NCBI RefSeq assembly: GCF_013368755.1
Contig: NC_049565.1
Location: forward strand, 4,464,001 to 4,528,000
Length of the DNA stretch: 64,000 nucleotides
Reading direction: 5' to 3'
DNA from: Talaromyces rugulosus
Taxonomy: Eukaryota; Ascomycota; Eurotiomycetes; Eurotiales; Trichocomaceae
Below are positions 12,458 through 23,804 of the stretch, piece after piece; the first letter of the stretch is position 1; each line of letters opens with the position of its first letter. Below the pieces are notes generated by a model. It saw only the letters and a program-made list of their open reading frames with translations. It did no database searches and was not told the DNA's origin. The translations under genes and the position numbers were made by a program.

Positions 12458-14611
12458 ATGGCCTCTTCTAGAATGGCCATGGTACGACCGATGAATCGAG
12501 CCGCCGTGAACTTACGGGACTCGTACGGTATCTACAGCGCCCGACGACAGCTATATACCAAGTCGTGCAGACCAAGTGTTACCAGCACATCACATGTCAA
12601 CCTCCCATTTCCGCAGAAACGATGCATTACGCAGCAATATCTTCAGCGCACCAAGGAGTCGGAAGAAGAATGGAGCAGGTGGGCGGAAGACATCGAAAAA
12701 GGGAAACGAAAAGGCTTTGTACAGCACCTTGAAGACCGCGGTCTGTTGCATCAGGTGGTAGGGTGAGTTTTCTTTTTCTTCACCGTTCTTTGAGCTGAAC
12801 GGGGATTTTCAAATGGAGAGAGGGAGATCGAGGCTGACATCTACATTGCTGTTAGAGAACGTGCCCACCTTGAAAAACTCCTCACCCAGAAACGAGTAGG
12901 CTTCTACGTTGGAGTCGACCCTACTGCGCCGTCTTTGCATGTCGGACATATGATTCCTTTCATGGTTCTGGCCTGGGCGTTTCACTGGGGATATCCAATA
13001 TCGTTTGTGGTGAGTAGTCACAGCTGCTTGGGACTGTATTTGGAGACTAATGGACGCAAAGCTTGGAGGCGCTACTGCCAAATTCGGAGACCCGACAGGA
13101 AGAACCGAGGAACGAGCGCGAGAACATAGGTCTGTTCGTACGACCAACATGGCTGCAATGCACATGCAGTTGAAAAAACTAAGCGCTTGTATCGAGCGTT
13201 ACGGCTTTCGACATGGCTATGTAGAGCAATGGGCTGCTCGTCGCGCTCTGTGGAATAACAGCACTTGGTGGAATAAAATACTATTTGCTGATGTGTTGCG
13301 GGACTTGGGAGTGAATATGAGGCTTGGACCTATGCTAGGCCGAGATACGTATGTTTGTCCCTGGGTTTTTTTTGTGTTTCTAGTGGCATTTCCCAACTAA
13401 CTTAACAACAGCGTTAAGAATCGGCTAGAGGGCAAGGGTATGTCGTTTGCAGAGTTTTGCTATCCTATTATGCAGGCATGGGATTGGTTCCATCTATATA
13501 GGACAGGCACGCAGATTCAGGTCGGCGGTGCGGACCAATTTGGTAACATTCTCTTTGGAATGGAAGCTGTCAAGCAAATGGGTAGGAATACAGCTGTGCA
13601 AGACGACCGCAGAGACATGGACGACGACCTGCAACAACCCAATGGCTTCACCACGCCACTTCTGACTAGCCCATCGGGGGAGAAATTTGGAAAATCGGCC
13701 GGGAATGCAGTCTGGCTTGACTCGGATCTGACACCAGTGTTTGATCTTTATGCAGTATGTTCCATGCCCCCCTTAAGTTGTGTCGAATGTTACTGACATG
13801 TACAAAGTACTTTGTTCGGACTCCAGACGACCAGGTAGAGCGGTATCTGAAAATGCTCACATTCCTGCCTCTCGAAGAGATTGCGAAAATCATGGAGAAG
13901 CAAAGATCGGACCCGCCTAGTCGAATTGCGCACCACACCCTTGCTCAAGAGTTTGTTGAAATTACCTATGGACGAGACACGGCGCAGAAAACAGCCCTTC
14001 AGCACCAACAGCTATTCCGGCCCCGTTCTTCCACTGCACAGCCAACGCCGCCGCCAACAACAGGTCCAAGAATGCCCGAGACCTATGCTTATAAGCCCGA
14101 AGCCAAATTTATAAACCGCGCAGCAGGCAATATACATGCACCGCCAGTGACTTACGAGTCCATGTCGACTGGAACGGTCCTGCTGCCCAGACCGCTTGTT
14201 CTCGAGCAGACTTTGAACAAAGTTCTTTATAACGCTGGTTTGGTCTCCTCGTACAGCGAGGGCCATCGTTTGATCGCCAACAAGGGAGCCCATATCGGAA
14301 GCCGGGCCGGTGACTCGGGAGCCATGAACGATGCCCTGTCGTTCACACCTATCCATCCCTGGGTCAAGGAAAGGACGCCAGACTTCTTGATTGATGAAAA
14401 GCTCCTGATCTTCAAGATCGGAAAATGGAGAATGAAGATGGTCGAGCTTATCGACGAAGCTGAGTTCGAAGCGAAGGGGCTGACCGCGCCCGGATGGGAA
14501 GAATTCAAGGAGAGGAGGGCTGAAGGGAAGAGTGAGTACGAGGATATGCCACAAACTGATTTCAAAATCAGGAAGATTGATCACACGAGGAGGAAAGGGG
14601 ACAAGGAATAA
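12458..14611 (+). CDS. MSY1: Mitochondrial tyrosyl-tRNA synthetase (CYT-18 orthologue)
   Basis: Class I synthetase for mitochondrial tRNA-Tyr. Exons 12458-12762, 12856-13009, 13062-13348, 13412-13754, 13808-14611 give 630 aa. The N-terminus is Arg-rich and presequence-like. The HIGH-type motif is SLHVGHM and the KMSKS-type motif is KFGKS (GEKFGKSAGN). The substrate-binding GGADQFGN is present. An S4-like C-terminal domain follows a Pro/Thr/Gln-rich linker (residues of about 14020-14070 nt). In Neurospora and other Pezizomycotina this enzyme also helps group I introns splice. The charged helix before the catalytic core (EEEWSRWAEDIEKGKRKG) is where the CYT-18 splicing-specific helix sits; that function is inferred here. 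The second intron uses an AAG acceptor. An in-frame upstream ATG at 12314 is possible. Confidence 0.93.
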
Positions 14612-15212
14612 TAGGGGATGGTATTATACGTGACTTGTACATTTAGATGATTATTGGACTGGCTTTGTACGATAGATAGTTGGAAGTAGCGTTATATACG
14701 CACTAATCCTGGCCAGGATCTGTATTAATACGATTGTTCTCTCTCTTCTGACACTTTAACTGGATGTAATGCCCTAGGTCCCTAACGTTGATCGCCTCAA
14801 TCAGACTTGAAATGATTCGAAAACCCACAGGCTGCACGTTCTCTTTGTCTTCATTCAGCTTTCTTTTTTTTTTTTTTTCCTGCCGTGAAAGCCGCTATCT
14901 GCCGTTGAGCTCGAACTCAATAAAGTAATGATTTAGATCCGTAGGCATAAAATGACATTTTGCAACTGACATAGGGTTGGTTTAGTTATAGAAGTGATAT
15001 GTCATCGGCCCGTGTGGGGCGGTAGCGCTGGGCAAAGCCACTCAACGCGTGACGACGCGTCGACTTCCTTCCCCCTGTTGTGTTGTGGGCGATCACCTCG
15101 CCTCCACTGTTCTTACAGCTACAGCCGTTCTTTTGAGCTTTCTTGTTACGCGGTTTTCTTTTATACAACGCAATTCACCCAGCATATAGCTGCTCGCTCC
15201 CTGACACACGCA
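14612..15212. promoter_or_regulatory. TyrRS 3' end and MSH6 promoter
   Basis: No gene seen. Contains a poly-T run near 14864-14878. A paired ACGCGT-like segment (TCAACGCGTGACGACGCGTCGAC, about 15042-15064) lies about 150 bp before the MSH6 ATG. ACGCGT is the MluI cell-cycle box bound by MBF in fungi, which suits a DNA-repair gene; this is inference. Confidence 0.45.
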
Positions 15213-18200
15213 ATGGCAAGGGGAAGCGGCGCCGCGTCCTCGCCCGCTGCTGCGACGCCCGCCTTGAAACGATCCACGTCCAGCACCCAGAACATGAAGA
15301 ACCAAAGATCCATACTGGGCTTTTTCCAAAAGTCCTCTCCGGCTACACCATCGACAGCCACCCGGAATGCCGAGCCGGCATCGTCTCCCACCCAGCGCGT
15401 TGCCGCTGGCAAGTCGTCGACGGTCAAGTCCAAAAGCGCCGTGCAGAATCTGACGCCGGTTCCGAGTAGCGACGCGATTGAGCCGGATGAGGAAGATGAT
15501 GTTCCTCAGAAGGTCAGTTCCTCGCAATTGAAGGATATTTTACTGTTTCGTATAGTGTCGGTATGCTGACTGTTGTACTTTGATAGAAATCCGACCTCTC
15601 GTTGACTCCAACGAGAAAGGTTTGTATTACTCGCCCCAGCTCACGAGATGCATTATGTTTACGCGCTACTAGGTCAAAAAGAGAGTCAATTATATCGAGT
15701 CTGATAGCGAGGGAGAGGATGATGATGAGGCGATCTTCAAGCCCAATCGGTCGCGGAAGCGACGCAGACCTGCCGTTGAGAGCGAAGACGAATTTAAGGC
15801 AGAGGTCGACCTTCCTGAAGAAGATGGTTTGTCTTGTGATTTATATATATATTCGCTTATCGTATACTGACTATATCAGAAATGGACGACTTTGTCGTCG
15901 CCGACGAGTCCGATGAAGATGCGCGGCCATCCAAGAAGCGAAAGAAGACGGCCAAATCTGTGCCGCCCAAGGCACAATTGAATGAGCCGCCCTCGCCTAT
16001 GGGTAACGTCGATCTAGATATTCCAGAATCGACCGCGGGTGGCACAGCGCAGCAATGGGCATTCGATCCCGATAACAAGGAACCTCGTAAACCGCGAGAT
16101 CCAGTAGTCTCCACGAACAACGGTGTTAAGCGAAAGGAGAAAGCACACGAGACCGAGCCTGAAAAGCGATACCCATGGCTTGCTAATATCACCGATATCG
16201 ATAGAAATCCTCCAGGTGATCCGAATTTCGATCCACGTACAATTTATATACCGCCGCTGGCTTGGTCTCGTTTTTCTCCTTTCGAAAAGCAGTACTGGGA
16301 AATCAAACAAAAGTTTTGGGATACCGTTGTGTTTTTCAAAAAGGGCAAGTTCTATGAACTTTATGAGAACGATGCAACTATTGGCCACCAGCTATTTGAC
16401 TTGAAGCTCACCGACAGAGTCAACATGCGCATGGTTGGTGTACCTGAAATGAGTCTCGATCACTGGGCCAACCAATTTGTTGCCAAAGGCTACAAGATCG
16501 CCCGAGTTGATCAGTCCGAGTCTGCTCTAGGAAAAGAGATGCGTGAAAGGGACGATAAGAAAGGCGCAAAGAAGGAGGACAAAATCATCAAGCGTGAACT
16601 AGCATGTGTCCTTACTTCGGGCACTTTGGTGGATGGTTCAATGCTCCAGGATGATATGTCAACGTATTGTGTTGCAATCAAAGAAGTCATCCTGGATGGA
16701 CTTCCCGCCTTCGGCATTGCCTTTGTTGATACTGCTACTGGTCAATTTCACTTGGCTGAATTTCAAGATGATGCCGACATGACAAAATTCGAAACGTTTG
16801 TCGCTCAGACTCGACCACAAGAGTTGCTGCTGGAAAAGTCCGCAGTCAGCCAGAAAGCAATGCGTATCCTCAAGAACAACACAGGACTTACAACTCTTTG
16901 GAATCATTTGAAACCAGTCAAGGAGTTTTGGGAATCTGAAATTACTATAAGAGAGCTCGATGCCAGTGATTATTTTGTTTCCGAGGACAAGGACAACATT
17001 GAAGCCTGGCCGCAAGTCCTTCGTGAAGCGCGCGACAAAGAGTATGCCATGTCTGCATTTGGTGCACTGATACAATATCTGAGAGTGCTCAAACTGGACC
17101 GTGACCTGGTCACCATTGGCAACTTCAACTGGTACGATCCGATTCGCAAGGCTACGAGCCTCGTCTTGGACGGGCAAACTCTCATCAACATGGAAATATT
17201 TGCCAATTCATTTGATGGTGGCAGCGATGGAACACTATTCCAGCTTCTTAACCGCTGCATTACTCCTTTTGGCAAGCGGATGTTTAAGCAATGGGTATGC
17301 CATCCATTGATGGATACCAATAAAATCAATGCAAGACTCGATGCCGTCGACTCACTAAATGCCGATACTGTTGTTCGTGACCAGTTCTCGTCTCAGTTGA
17401 CTAAAATGCCTGATTTGGAACGATTGATTTCTCGCATTCACGCCGGAGCGTGCAAAGCACAGGATTTCCTGCGGGTTCTTGAAGGATTTGAGCAAATTGA
17501 ATACACAATGAGTCTACTGAAAGAGCTTGGTTCAGGTGATGGTGTGATAGGCAAACTTGTCTCGTCCATGCCGGATTTGGTGTCTCCATTGGAGTATTGG
17601 AAGACTGCCTTTGACAGACTCAAAGCCAAAGAGAACGGCATCCTTGTTCCAGAGCCCGGCATCGAGGAAGACTTTGACGCATCACAAGAGATTATTGACG
17701 AATTACATCGTGAACTGGACAGTCTTTTAAAAAACGTTCGTCGTGACCTCGGTTCAAGCGCGATTTGTTACAAGGACAATGGCAAGGAGATCTACCAGCT
17801 TGAGGTACCAATTAAAGTCAAGAACATCCCCAAAACTTGGGACCAAATGTCCGCTACCAAACAGGTCAAGCGCTACTACTTCCCTGAATTGCGAGTTATC
17901 ATCCGCAAACTGCAGGAGGCACAAGAGACACATGGCCAGATTGTCAAGGAGGTTGCAGGCAGATTCTACGCCCGATTTGACGAGAACTATGAGACTTGGT
18001 TGAAGTCTGTCAGAATTGTTTCACAATTAGACTGTCTGATCAGCTTGGCTAAAGCCTCTTCGTCCCTCGGACAGCCAAGCTGCAGACCAGTCTTTGTCGA
18101 CGATGATCGAAGCGTACTCGAATTTGAGGAGCTTCGCCATCCCTGCATGCTGCAGAACGTGACAGATTTTATCCCCAATGATGTGAAGCTTGGAGGCGAG

Positions 18201-18988
18201 ACCCCGAACATCAATTTGTTGACTGGTGCCAATGCTGCTGGTAAATCAACTATACTGAGAATGGTAACATATCCCTTCCCTATTAGTTGTGAGAAAAACT
18301 AACGTCGTGATAGACCTGTGTTGCAGTCATTATGGCCCAGATTGGCTGCTACTTACCCTGCCAGTCTGCTCGCCTGACCCCTGTAGACCGAATCATGTCT
18401 CGTCTAGGTGCAAATGACAATATCTTTGCCGCGCAATCCACCTTCTTTGTTGAGTTGTCCGAAACCAAGAAGATCTTGTCGGAGGCGACACCTCGTTCCT
18501 TGGTGATTCTTGACGAACTCGGTCGAGGCACCAGCTCGTACGACGGAGTAGCTGTGGCACAAGCAGTGTTGCATCACATTGCAACCCATATCGGCTCCCT
18601 GGGATTCTTTGCAACACACTACCACTCGCTCGCGGCCGAGTTTGCTGGACACCCGGAGATTGCACCTAAACGAATGCAGATCCACGTCGATGAGGAGGAA
18701 CGACTAGTCACTTTCCTCTACAAACTGGAAGAAGGAGTGGCCGAAGGAAGTTTCGGTATGCACTGCGCATCGATGTGCGGTATTCCCAACAAGGTTGTCG
18801 AGAATGCCGAAACCGCGGCCAAGCAATGGGAGCACACGAGCCGCCTGACTGAAAGCCTGGAGCGGCGCAAGGGCGGCGGCCTCATTGGCCTTGGTTGGTG
18901 GAGTGACGTTGCCTGGCTTCTGCGGGACGACGCCGAGGTTTCTGACCAGGGATTGGAGATTCTGCGCAAGGCGATCGAAGCTTTATAG
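15213..18988 (+). CDS. MSH6: DNA mismatch repair ATPase Msh6
   Basis: MutS homologue that forms MutS-alpha with Msh2 to recognise mismatches and small loops in the nucleus. Exons 15213-15512, 15587-15619, 15673-15826, 15880-18263, 18314-18988; 1181 aa. A PCNA-binding PIP box is at Q31-F38 (QRSILGFF). A disordered, acidic and basic-patch linker follows. The mismatch-binding F-x-E is F320-Y-E322 (KFYELYE). The P-loop at 945-953 reads GANAAGKST; many MutS proteins have Pro at the second position. Walker B is VILDELGRGTSS, and the conserved THYHSLA follows. Exon 2 is only 33 nt and encodes KSDLSLTPTRK, which contains a CDK-type site. Identification is certain; exons 2 and 3 rest on frame and splice signals. 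Confidence 0.95.
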
Positions 18989-19654
18989 TTCTCTGGAAGG
19001 TGGGGTTATTTCGGTTCCTCTGTATAAGATTAGGTTCAAGGCGTCTGGTTATTTTTTGTGCAATTTGAAATTCTCGGTAGGTATATATATATATAATATA
19101 TCGTGAGCCAAGTGGATATCTGGTGTGAGTACCTTTGAGCTAGTTAATCTGGTTGATCTGGTCAGATGGTATCCGGTTAGATTACATAGTTAGTCCCTAA
19201 TACTATTTACTGTTAAATTTTGAACCTTCCACCTTCTACTTGATTGAGGGAATTATTAAGAAACGGAGATGTTCAATGTTGAAGAAATGATACTAGCTAC
19301 TAAATGCTATCTAGCTCGATGTGCCTAACGAGAAAATCCCCCTAGAAACGAGATGCAAATTCAAGATGGACCAAAGCAAGCTAGCTCTTGGTCATGTTCA
19401 TGAAAAATCGAGGTGATAAAAGAAAAAAGAAAACTGATGCTGCGCCGTTCTTTCTCCCCACTAACAAACCTAACCGACTCCGATTCTCCGGACATTGCAG
19501 ATTTTTCAAATAAGGGGAAAAAAGTAGATAAAAACACGAGAGATGATGAGATGAGACTTGGTACTAGGGAGAAAAGGTTAGTATGTCTATTTGTTCAAGA
19601 TAGGATTTGGCGCGTACATAGTCGAGACTCGTGTGTGTTGTTCACTTCCATTGA
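18989..19654. other. Convergent 3' region after MSH6
   Basis: No gene seen. AT-rich with a TATATATATATA stretch around 19082-19098 and many CTAG-containing words. Confidence 0.55.
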
Positions 19655-20369
19655 CTAGAGCCCAGAAGTAGTAAAAGGGTTCTCTTGTGGCTCGCGCTTG
19701 ACGAGGTCGTTCTGGTCGTCGGAATCCTGCTCTTCCTTTTTGACAGACTCGGATCTACTGATTGAAACCAACGGTCAGTGGAACGTACTTAGACAGAAGA
19801 AGGGGAGGAGGAATACGTACACCGCAGTTTTCTTGACTGGACTCTTCCGCTGGCGTTTTGCCTGAGCCTTGGTCGGAGTACGAACTTCACCGTCGACACC
19901 GGATCCATTTGCAGGAGTCCCAACAGAACCGTCAGGTTCACCAGGAGTGGAAGTGGTACCAGCACTCTCCTCTGCTGTAGCCTTGCGCTTTTTGGCAGCA
20001 GCAGAGCTGACTTTACCTCCCTTGGATTTCGGAGTCTGTGGAGTTGCATCAGGGGTATTGATGTTCAAAGGCTCATCAGACACTGGGAAAGCATCGAGCA
20101 GTTTACGATGAGCCTTGCGGTACAAGACCTGCGCAGAGCCCTTGGTGTATCCGCCATAGTGGGCGATCTTTTCGTAGTCCATCTAGTTTAGGTCCAACGT
20201 TAGCGAGAATACATTTGGGAAGGGAAATTTTTTTTTTTTTTTTCAGGATGTAATTGATATGGCCTACCTTTCCGCCTTCTCCAGCGAAACGGACGCCGAG
20301 GGCGATGAGTTTGATCTCCGCATTGGAGAGTGGGATGGCTTTGTTTTGGTCTTCCTTGGTAGCAACCAT
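19655..20369 (-). CDS. Small basic fungal protein with two SUMO-consensus sites
   Basis: Not assigned to a named gene. Exons in transcript order: 20369-20268, 20182-19821, 19754-19655; 187 aa. The N-terminal 60 residues form a conserved helical segment (LSNAEIKLIALGVRFAGEGG ... KIAHYGGYTKGSAQVLYRKA), reminiscent of small Myb-like or winged-helix modules in fungal chromatin proteins. The middle is Ser/Thr/Pro/Lys-rich and disordered, with basic patches AAAKKRKATA and AKRQRKSPVKK that look like nuclear localisation signals. The last exon adds two psi-K-x-E motifs: V159-K-K-E162 and V173-K-R-E176. A nuclear, DNA-associated role is likely but inferred. The third exon rests on a GTACGT donor, a CAGTAG acceptor and frame; without it the protein would read on a few codons to a stop. 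Confidence 0.75.
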
Positions 20370-21145
20370 TTTGAATGATTCGGTTTTGTCTTTCTCTTGG
20401 TGATTGGAGAGGACGAGGGGTTGTAGAAGTTTGGACAGGTGAGCTAGTTGGAGTGTTTTGTTAGTGGTTGAGGGATGAAGAAGGAAGGATGAGGAGATCA
20501 GCTTACTGGGAATGAGAGCAATGGATAGATAGATGTGAGAGTGACAGTCGACGAGCGAGGAGATGATGTTGATGAGAAGTAGCAATTGAGAATTGACAAT
20601 CTGTGATGAGGTGGTGAAGAGCAAGAGAAACAAGGTGAGAAAGACGGAGGTGCTGTTGACTGAAGTAGAGGAGACGAGAGACGAAAGTCGGCGAGAGAAG
20701 GGGGGGGGGGGGGGGGGTAAAACAAGGACTAAAGAGAGGTGCAACGCCCCACCGTGAGCTGACTCTGACATGATATCGGGCAACTGAAAGAGATGGCTGG
20801 TTGCGGGGCAGAGTCTGGGATGAGAGAAGTGGTGTGTTGCAGAAGAGGGGCGAGTGAGACTTTTCTCAGGGCTCGTTGACAGGGCAATGGCTGGTTCTGG
20901 CGCGTTGCCCGACGACGAGGATAGGAGGCTGGGGCGTTTGATCCTGGATATGAGAAGAAATAGAAAGAATCTTCAACGTGTTTGTTTGAAGAGGCACATA
21001 CTTGGGGGTTTCTATCTCTTTTTTCCGTTATTTGTGAGTATTTGAGTGGTTTCAAGTAAAAATAGTCTAGCAAAACAACCAAATGACTTCATTAATTTCT
21101 GAATACAACCTATTTATACAGTACATAATACAACAACGGAAGACA
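20370..21145. promoter_or_regulatory. Promoter of the basic protein gene
   Basis: Leader and promoter of the minus-strand gene at 19655-20369. It is purine-rich on the plus strand and includes an 18-base G run. Frames crossing it are low-complexity shadows. Confidence 0.5.
20700..20717 (+). repeat. Poly-G tract (18 G)
   Basis: An uninterrupted run of 18 G on the plus strand (C on the transcribed minus strand), about 330 bp upstream of the basic-protein ATG. Such a run could fold as a G-quadruplex, and its length is unreliable in many assemblies. Confidence 0.9.
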
Positions 21146-22068
21146 TCACTTTTGTGGCGGTTTAGTGCCGTTTATATGTTTGTAAACGTACGGCCACATT
21201 TCCGGGAAGAATTTGGACGTGCCCCTTGTAGTTTTGCTCTCCTTGGCCACATAAAATTGCTTCAATGTACCCCCTCGCCACCAGGGCGCAGACGCGGGGT
21301 TCTTATTTCGGAATGACACGGGTCGTACCAGGGCCTTGTCAGGGACAAGGTCTGAGATACGGGCCTCTGTGACCCGTGGAATCGTTGTCATCTTCATGGT
21401 CCTGATTGACAGTACGGCTGATGAAGGAAGATCCTTTGCGTATTGCAGAGCGACCTCTCGTGATTTGCGGGCAAAGGGTGGGAGATGGAGGTAGATATTG
21501 TTGACAAACGGCGCAGTCGTATATGCAACGAAAATCAGAGGGAGCGCTCCGCCAATGACAACTATACATAATTAGTAATTGAGTCTCTGACATAGATATA
21601 AAATAACTTACTTAATGGTGCCAGATATGCTGGAAACTCGTCCGCAAAAAAAGCCGGAGCTATGATCATAGTCGAGGCTCCGCAGATGAACAGCGTTGCT
21701 GTCCGCAACACCCCCAGGAAGACAATCTTCCCTGTTCCGCCATGATATATCAAAATCTTTTCCGGCGTAACGACTAGAGCTCAAGTTAGCCTCTGTGTAA
21801 TTCATTCTGTTTGGTTTATGGTTGTACCTTGTCGAGGAGTTGGCCGCCAATGCTGACCGGGTTTGGATGCAGACGGGAGTTGTGTAGGGGCCTGTCGAGG
21901 CGCCACTGGGATTGGCTTCGCGGGAACGTATTTGACTTTCGAAGAACTAGCTGACTTGAAGCGAATGGGTATTCGATTCTGGAGATGTCGTTGTGCAGGA
22001 CACCGGAGGGTTGCGACGGGATTTGCAGCTCGACACAGCGACGAGAAGGCGAGGTGTGATGACTTCAT
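21146..22068 (-). CDS. TMEM70-like mitochondrial membrane protein
   Basis: Exons in transcript order: 22068-21828, 21773-21612, 21561-21146; 272 aa. The N-terminus is Arg/Ser/Ala-rich with almost no acidic residues (MKSSHLAFSSLCRAANPVAT...), as in mitochondrial presequences. A YHGGTGKIVFLG segment precedes two hydrophobic helices: LRTATLFICGASTMIIAPAFF, then after the second intron VVIGGALPLIFVAYTTAPFV. This order, Tyr-His-Gly strand then paired helices, matches the TMEM70/TMEM186/TMEM223 family of inner-membrane assembly factors (TMEM70 aids ATP synthase assembly). The C-terminal half is soluble and conserved-looking. Family assignment is by pattern only. The gene is divergent from the glutaminyl cyclase, 292 bp apart. 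Confidence 0.72.
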
Positions 22069-22360
22069 TGTTAAAACGGGGAGATCTCCTTCCGAAAAAT
22101 ATTCTTTCTCCAATTGACCCCGACAGGAATTCGATAGCGCATGCCCGAGTTCGAGATGCGGAGAAACAGTGCTCGAAATAATGATGCGGAACAAATATCG
22201 CGGAGCTGCCCCGTGCGGGGCTTGGCGCTGATTAGATAACGGACGAACAACAACAACCTGGCCAGAGACGAAGGAATCTCGCATCGACCAGCCTTAGCAG
22301 CAGCCAGCACGTTGCGGTTATTCGGGTGCCGATCTGAGCGGGCATAAAAATTGCGATCCA

Positions 22361-23563
22361 GTGCTAATGGTGGTGTTATCCAGCAGCCGCCATGCCTTGT
22401 GGCGCTGCGTGTTCTCTCTTCTCCTGCTGGTGCATTCCGCGGTGGCATACAGCGTGATATCGGACGACACACTGAGAGCGCTCCCTAGACCTGGCGACGA
22501 CTTTGACATTCATACTGGAAAGCTTCTCTCGCCTATACTGATCCCACGAGTTCCTGGAACGCCCGGCTCTACGGCCGTGCTCAACCACTTCAATGACTTT
22601 TTCCAAACCAGCCTCCCCGACTGGAAAATCGAGTTCCAGAACTCGACGTCAAAGACACCAGTGAGCGGCGACAAGGAAGTGCCATTTGTCAACTTTATTG
22701 CATACCGGGACCCGCCGTGGGCGTCCAAGGGCGACGTGGGCAGATTGACTCTGGTCGCCCATTATGACAGCAAGTATTCCCCCGAAGGGTTTATTGGTGC
22801 CATCGACAGCGCTGCGCCGTGCGCCATGATCATGCACGCCATGCGAAGCATCGATGCTGCATTGACCAAGAAATGGACTGAAATGGGGGCCCGGGGCCAC
22901 TCGAACCTTGACCTTGACGAGCATACAGGCATTCAAGTGCTCTTCCTCGACGGCGAAGAGGCATTTCAAACCTGGACCGATACAGATTCACTATACGGGG
23001 CGCGCTCTCTGGCCGAGACCTGGGAAGACTCCTATCACCCGGTCATGTCGAACTTTAAAACGGAGCTTTCGTCGATTACATTGTTTGTGCTTCTTGATCT
23101 CCTGGGAGCCAAGTCCCCTACGATTCGCTCGCACTTTCCTACTACCCATTGGGCTTATCAAAACATGGGCAAGCTAGAAAACCGCCTCCGGGAACTTGGA
23201 GAGCTCAGATCTGCACCACCCCACGAGGAAAAAGCGAAGCGAAACGAAATACGATGGCTAGTCGATGTCGAGGCAAGCGAGCGCCATGTTACTTCCCGGG
23301 GCGGTATATCAGACGACCACCTCCCCTTTATGCACCGCGGAGTCGAGATTCTGCATTTGATTGATTTTAATAGCGGATCTGGCTTCCCGAAGGTCTGGCA
23401 CACCATGGAGGATACCGGAGAAAACCTGGACGGCCCTACAGTCGAGGACTGGAGCATGCTGGTCACGGCCTTTGCGGCGGAGTGGATGGAACTCGATGGG
23501 TTCTTTGAGACCACCCCGTCCGCTCGCTCGGCGGATTTACATAGTAGAAAAACTGAATTGTAA
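22361..23563 (+). CDS. Secreted glutaminyl-peptide cyclotransferase (M28-like)
   Basis: Zinc enzyme that cyclises N-terminal glutamine to pyroglutamate on secreted proteins. Single exon, 400 aa. ATGs at 22361 and 22367 both give a signal peptide (LWRCVFSLLLLVHSAVA). The active site is complete by comparison with human QC: zinc ligands D149 (GAIDSAAPC), E200 (DGEEAF, with E199 as general acid/base) and H320 (DDHLPF). The family words HYDSK, SLYGAR and VLHLI-like EILHLID are present in order. Length matches animal QC plus a short tail. It could be mistaken for an aminopeptidase of clan MH, but the single-zinc pattern favours QC. Confidence 0.9.
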   Translation: MLMVVLSSSRHALWRCVFSLLLLVHSAVAYSVISDDTLRALPRPGDDFDIHTGKLLSPILIPRVPGTPGSTAVLNHFNDFFQTSLPDWKIEFQNSTSKTPVSGDKEVPFVNFIAYRDPPWASKGDVGRLTLVAHYDSKYSPEGFIGAIDSAAPCAMIMHAMRSIDAALTKKWTEMGARGHSNLDLDEHTGIQVLFLDGEEAFQTWTDTDSLYGARSLAETWEDSYHPVMSNFKTELSSITLFVLLDLLGAKSPTIRSHFPTTHWAYQNMGKLENRLRELGELRSAPPHEEKAKRNEIRWLVDVEASERHVTSRGGISDDHLPFMHRGVEILHLIDFNSGSGFPKVWHTMEDTGENLDGPTVEDWSMLVTAFAAEWMELDGFFETTPSARSADLHSRKTEL

Positions 23564-23804
23564 GATATTCAACTTGTATAGACTTTTTCTCTCCCGCCCT
23601 CTCTTTCTTTCCCCTGCATGTAGCACCTGGTTGTGTCTGTTTATATGTATATATGTTTCTTTTAGAATTTTTTACTGATGGTGTACTAGTAGCTATTAAT
23701 TAGAGACAGTATCGACATTTATTATTCTATGATCTACGACCGAGAAAGATATTTACAGTGACCAAAAGATCATCTCCAACTGCATCAAGATATTATCAAC
23801 ACAT
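23564..23804. other. Convergent 3' region after the glutaminyl cyclase gene
   Basis: Short T-rich then AT-rich stretch with no gene seen. Confidence 0.5.

Noticed and set aside
20103..20783. 226-codon minus-strand frame rich in Ser/Leu/Pro
   Set aside because: It runs through the G/C homopolymer and promoter of the basic-protein gene and only coincides with its first exon at the end; the spliced 187-aa model explains the conserved parts better.
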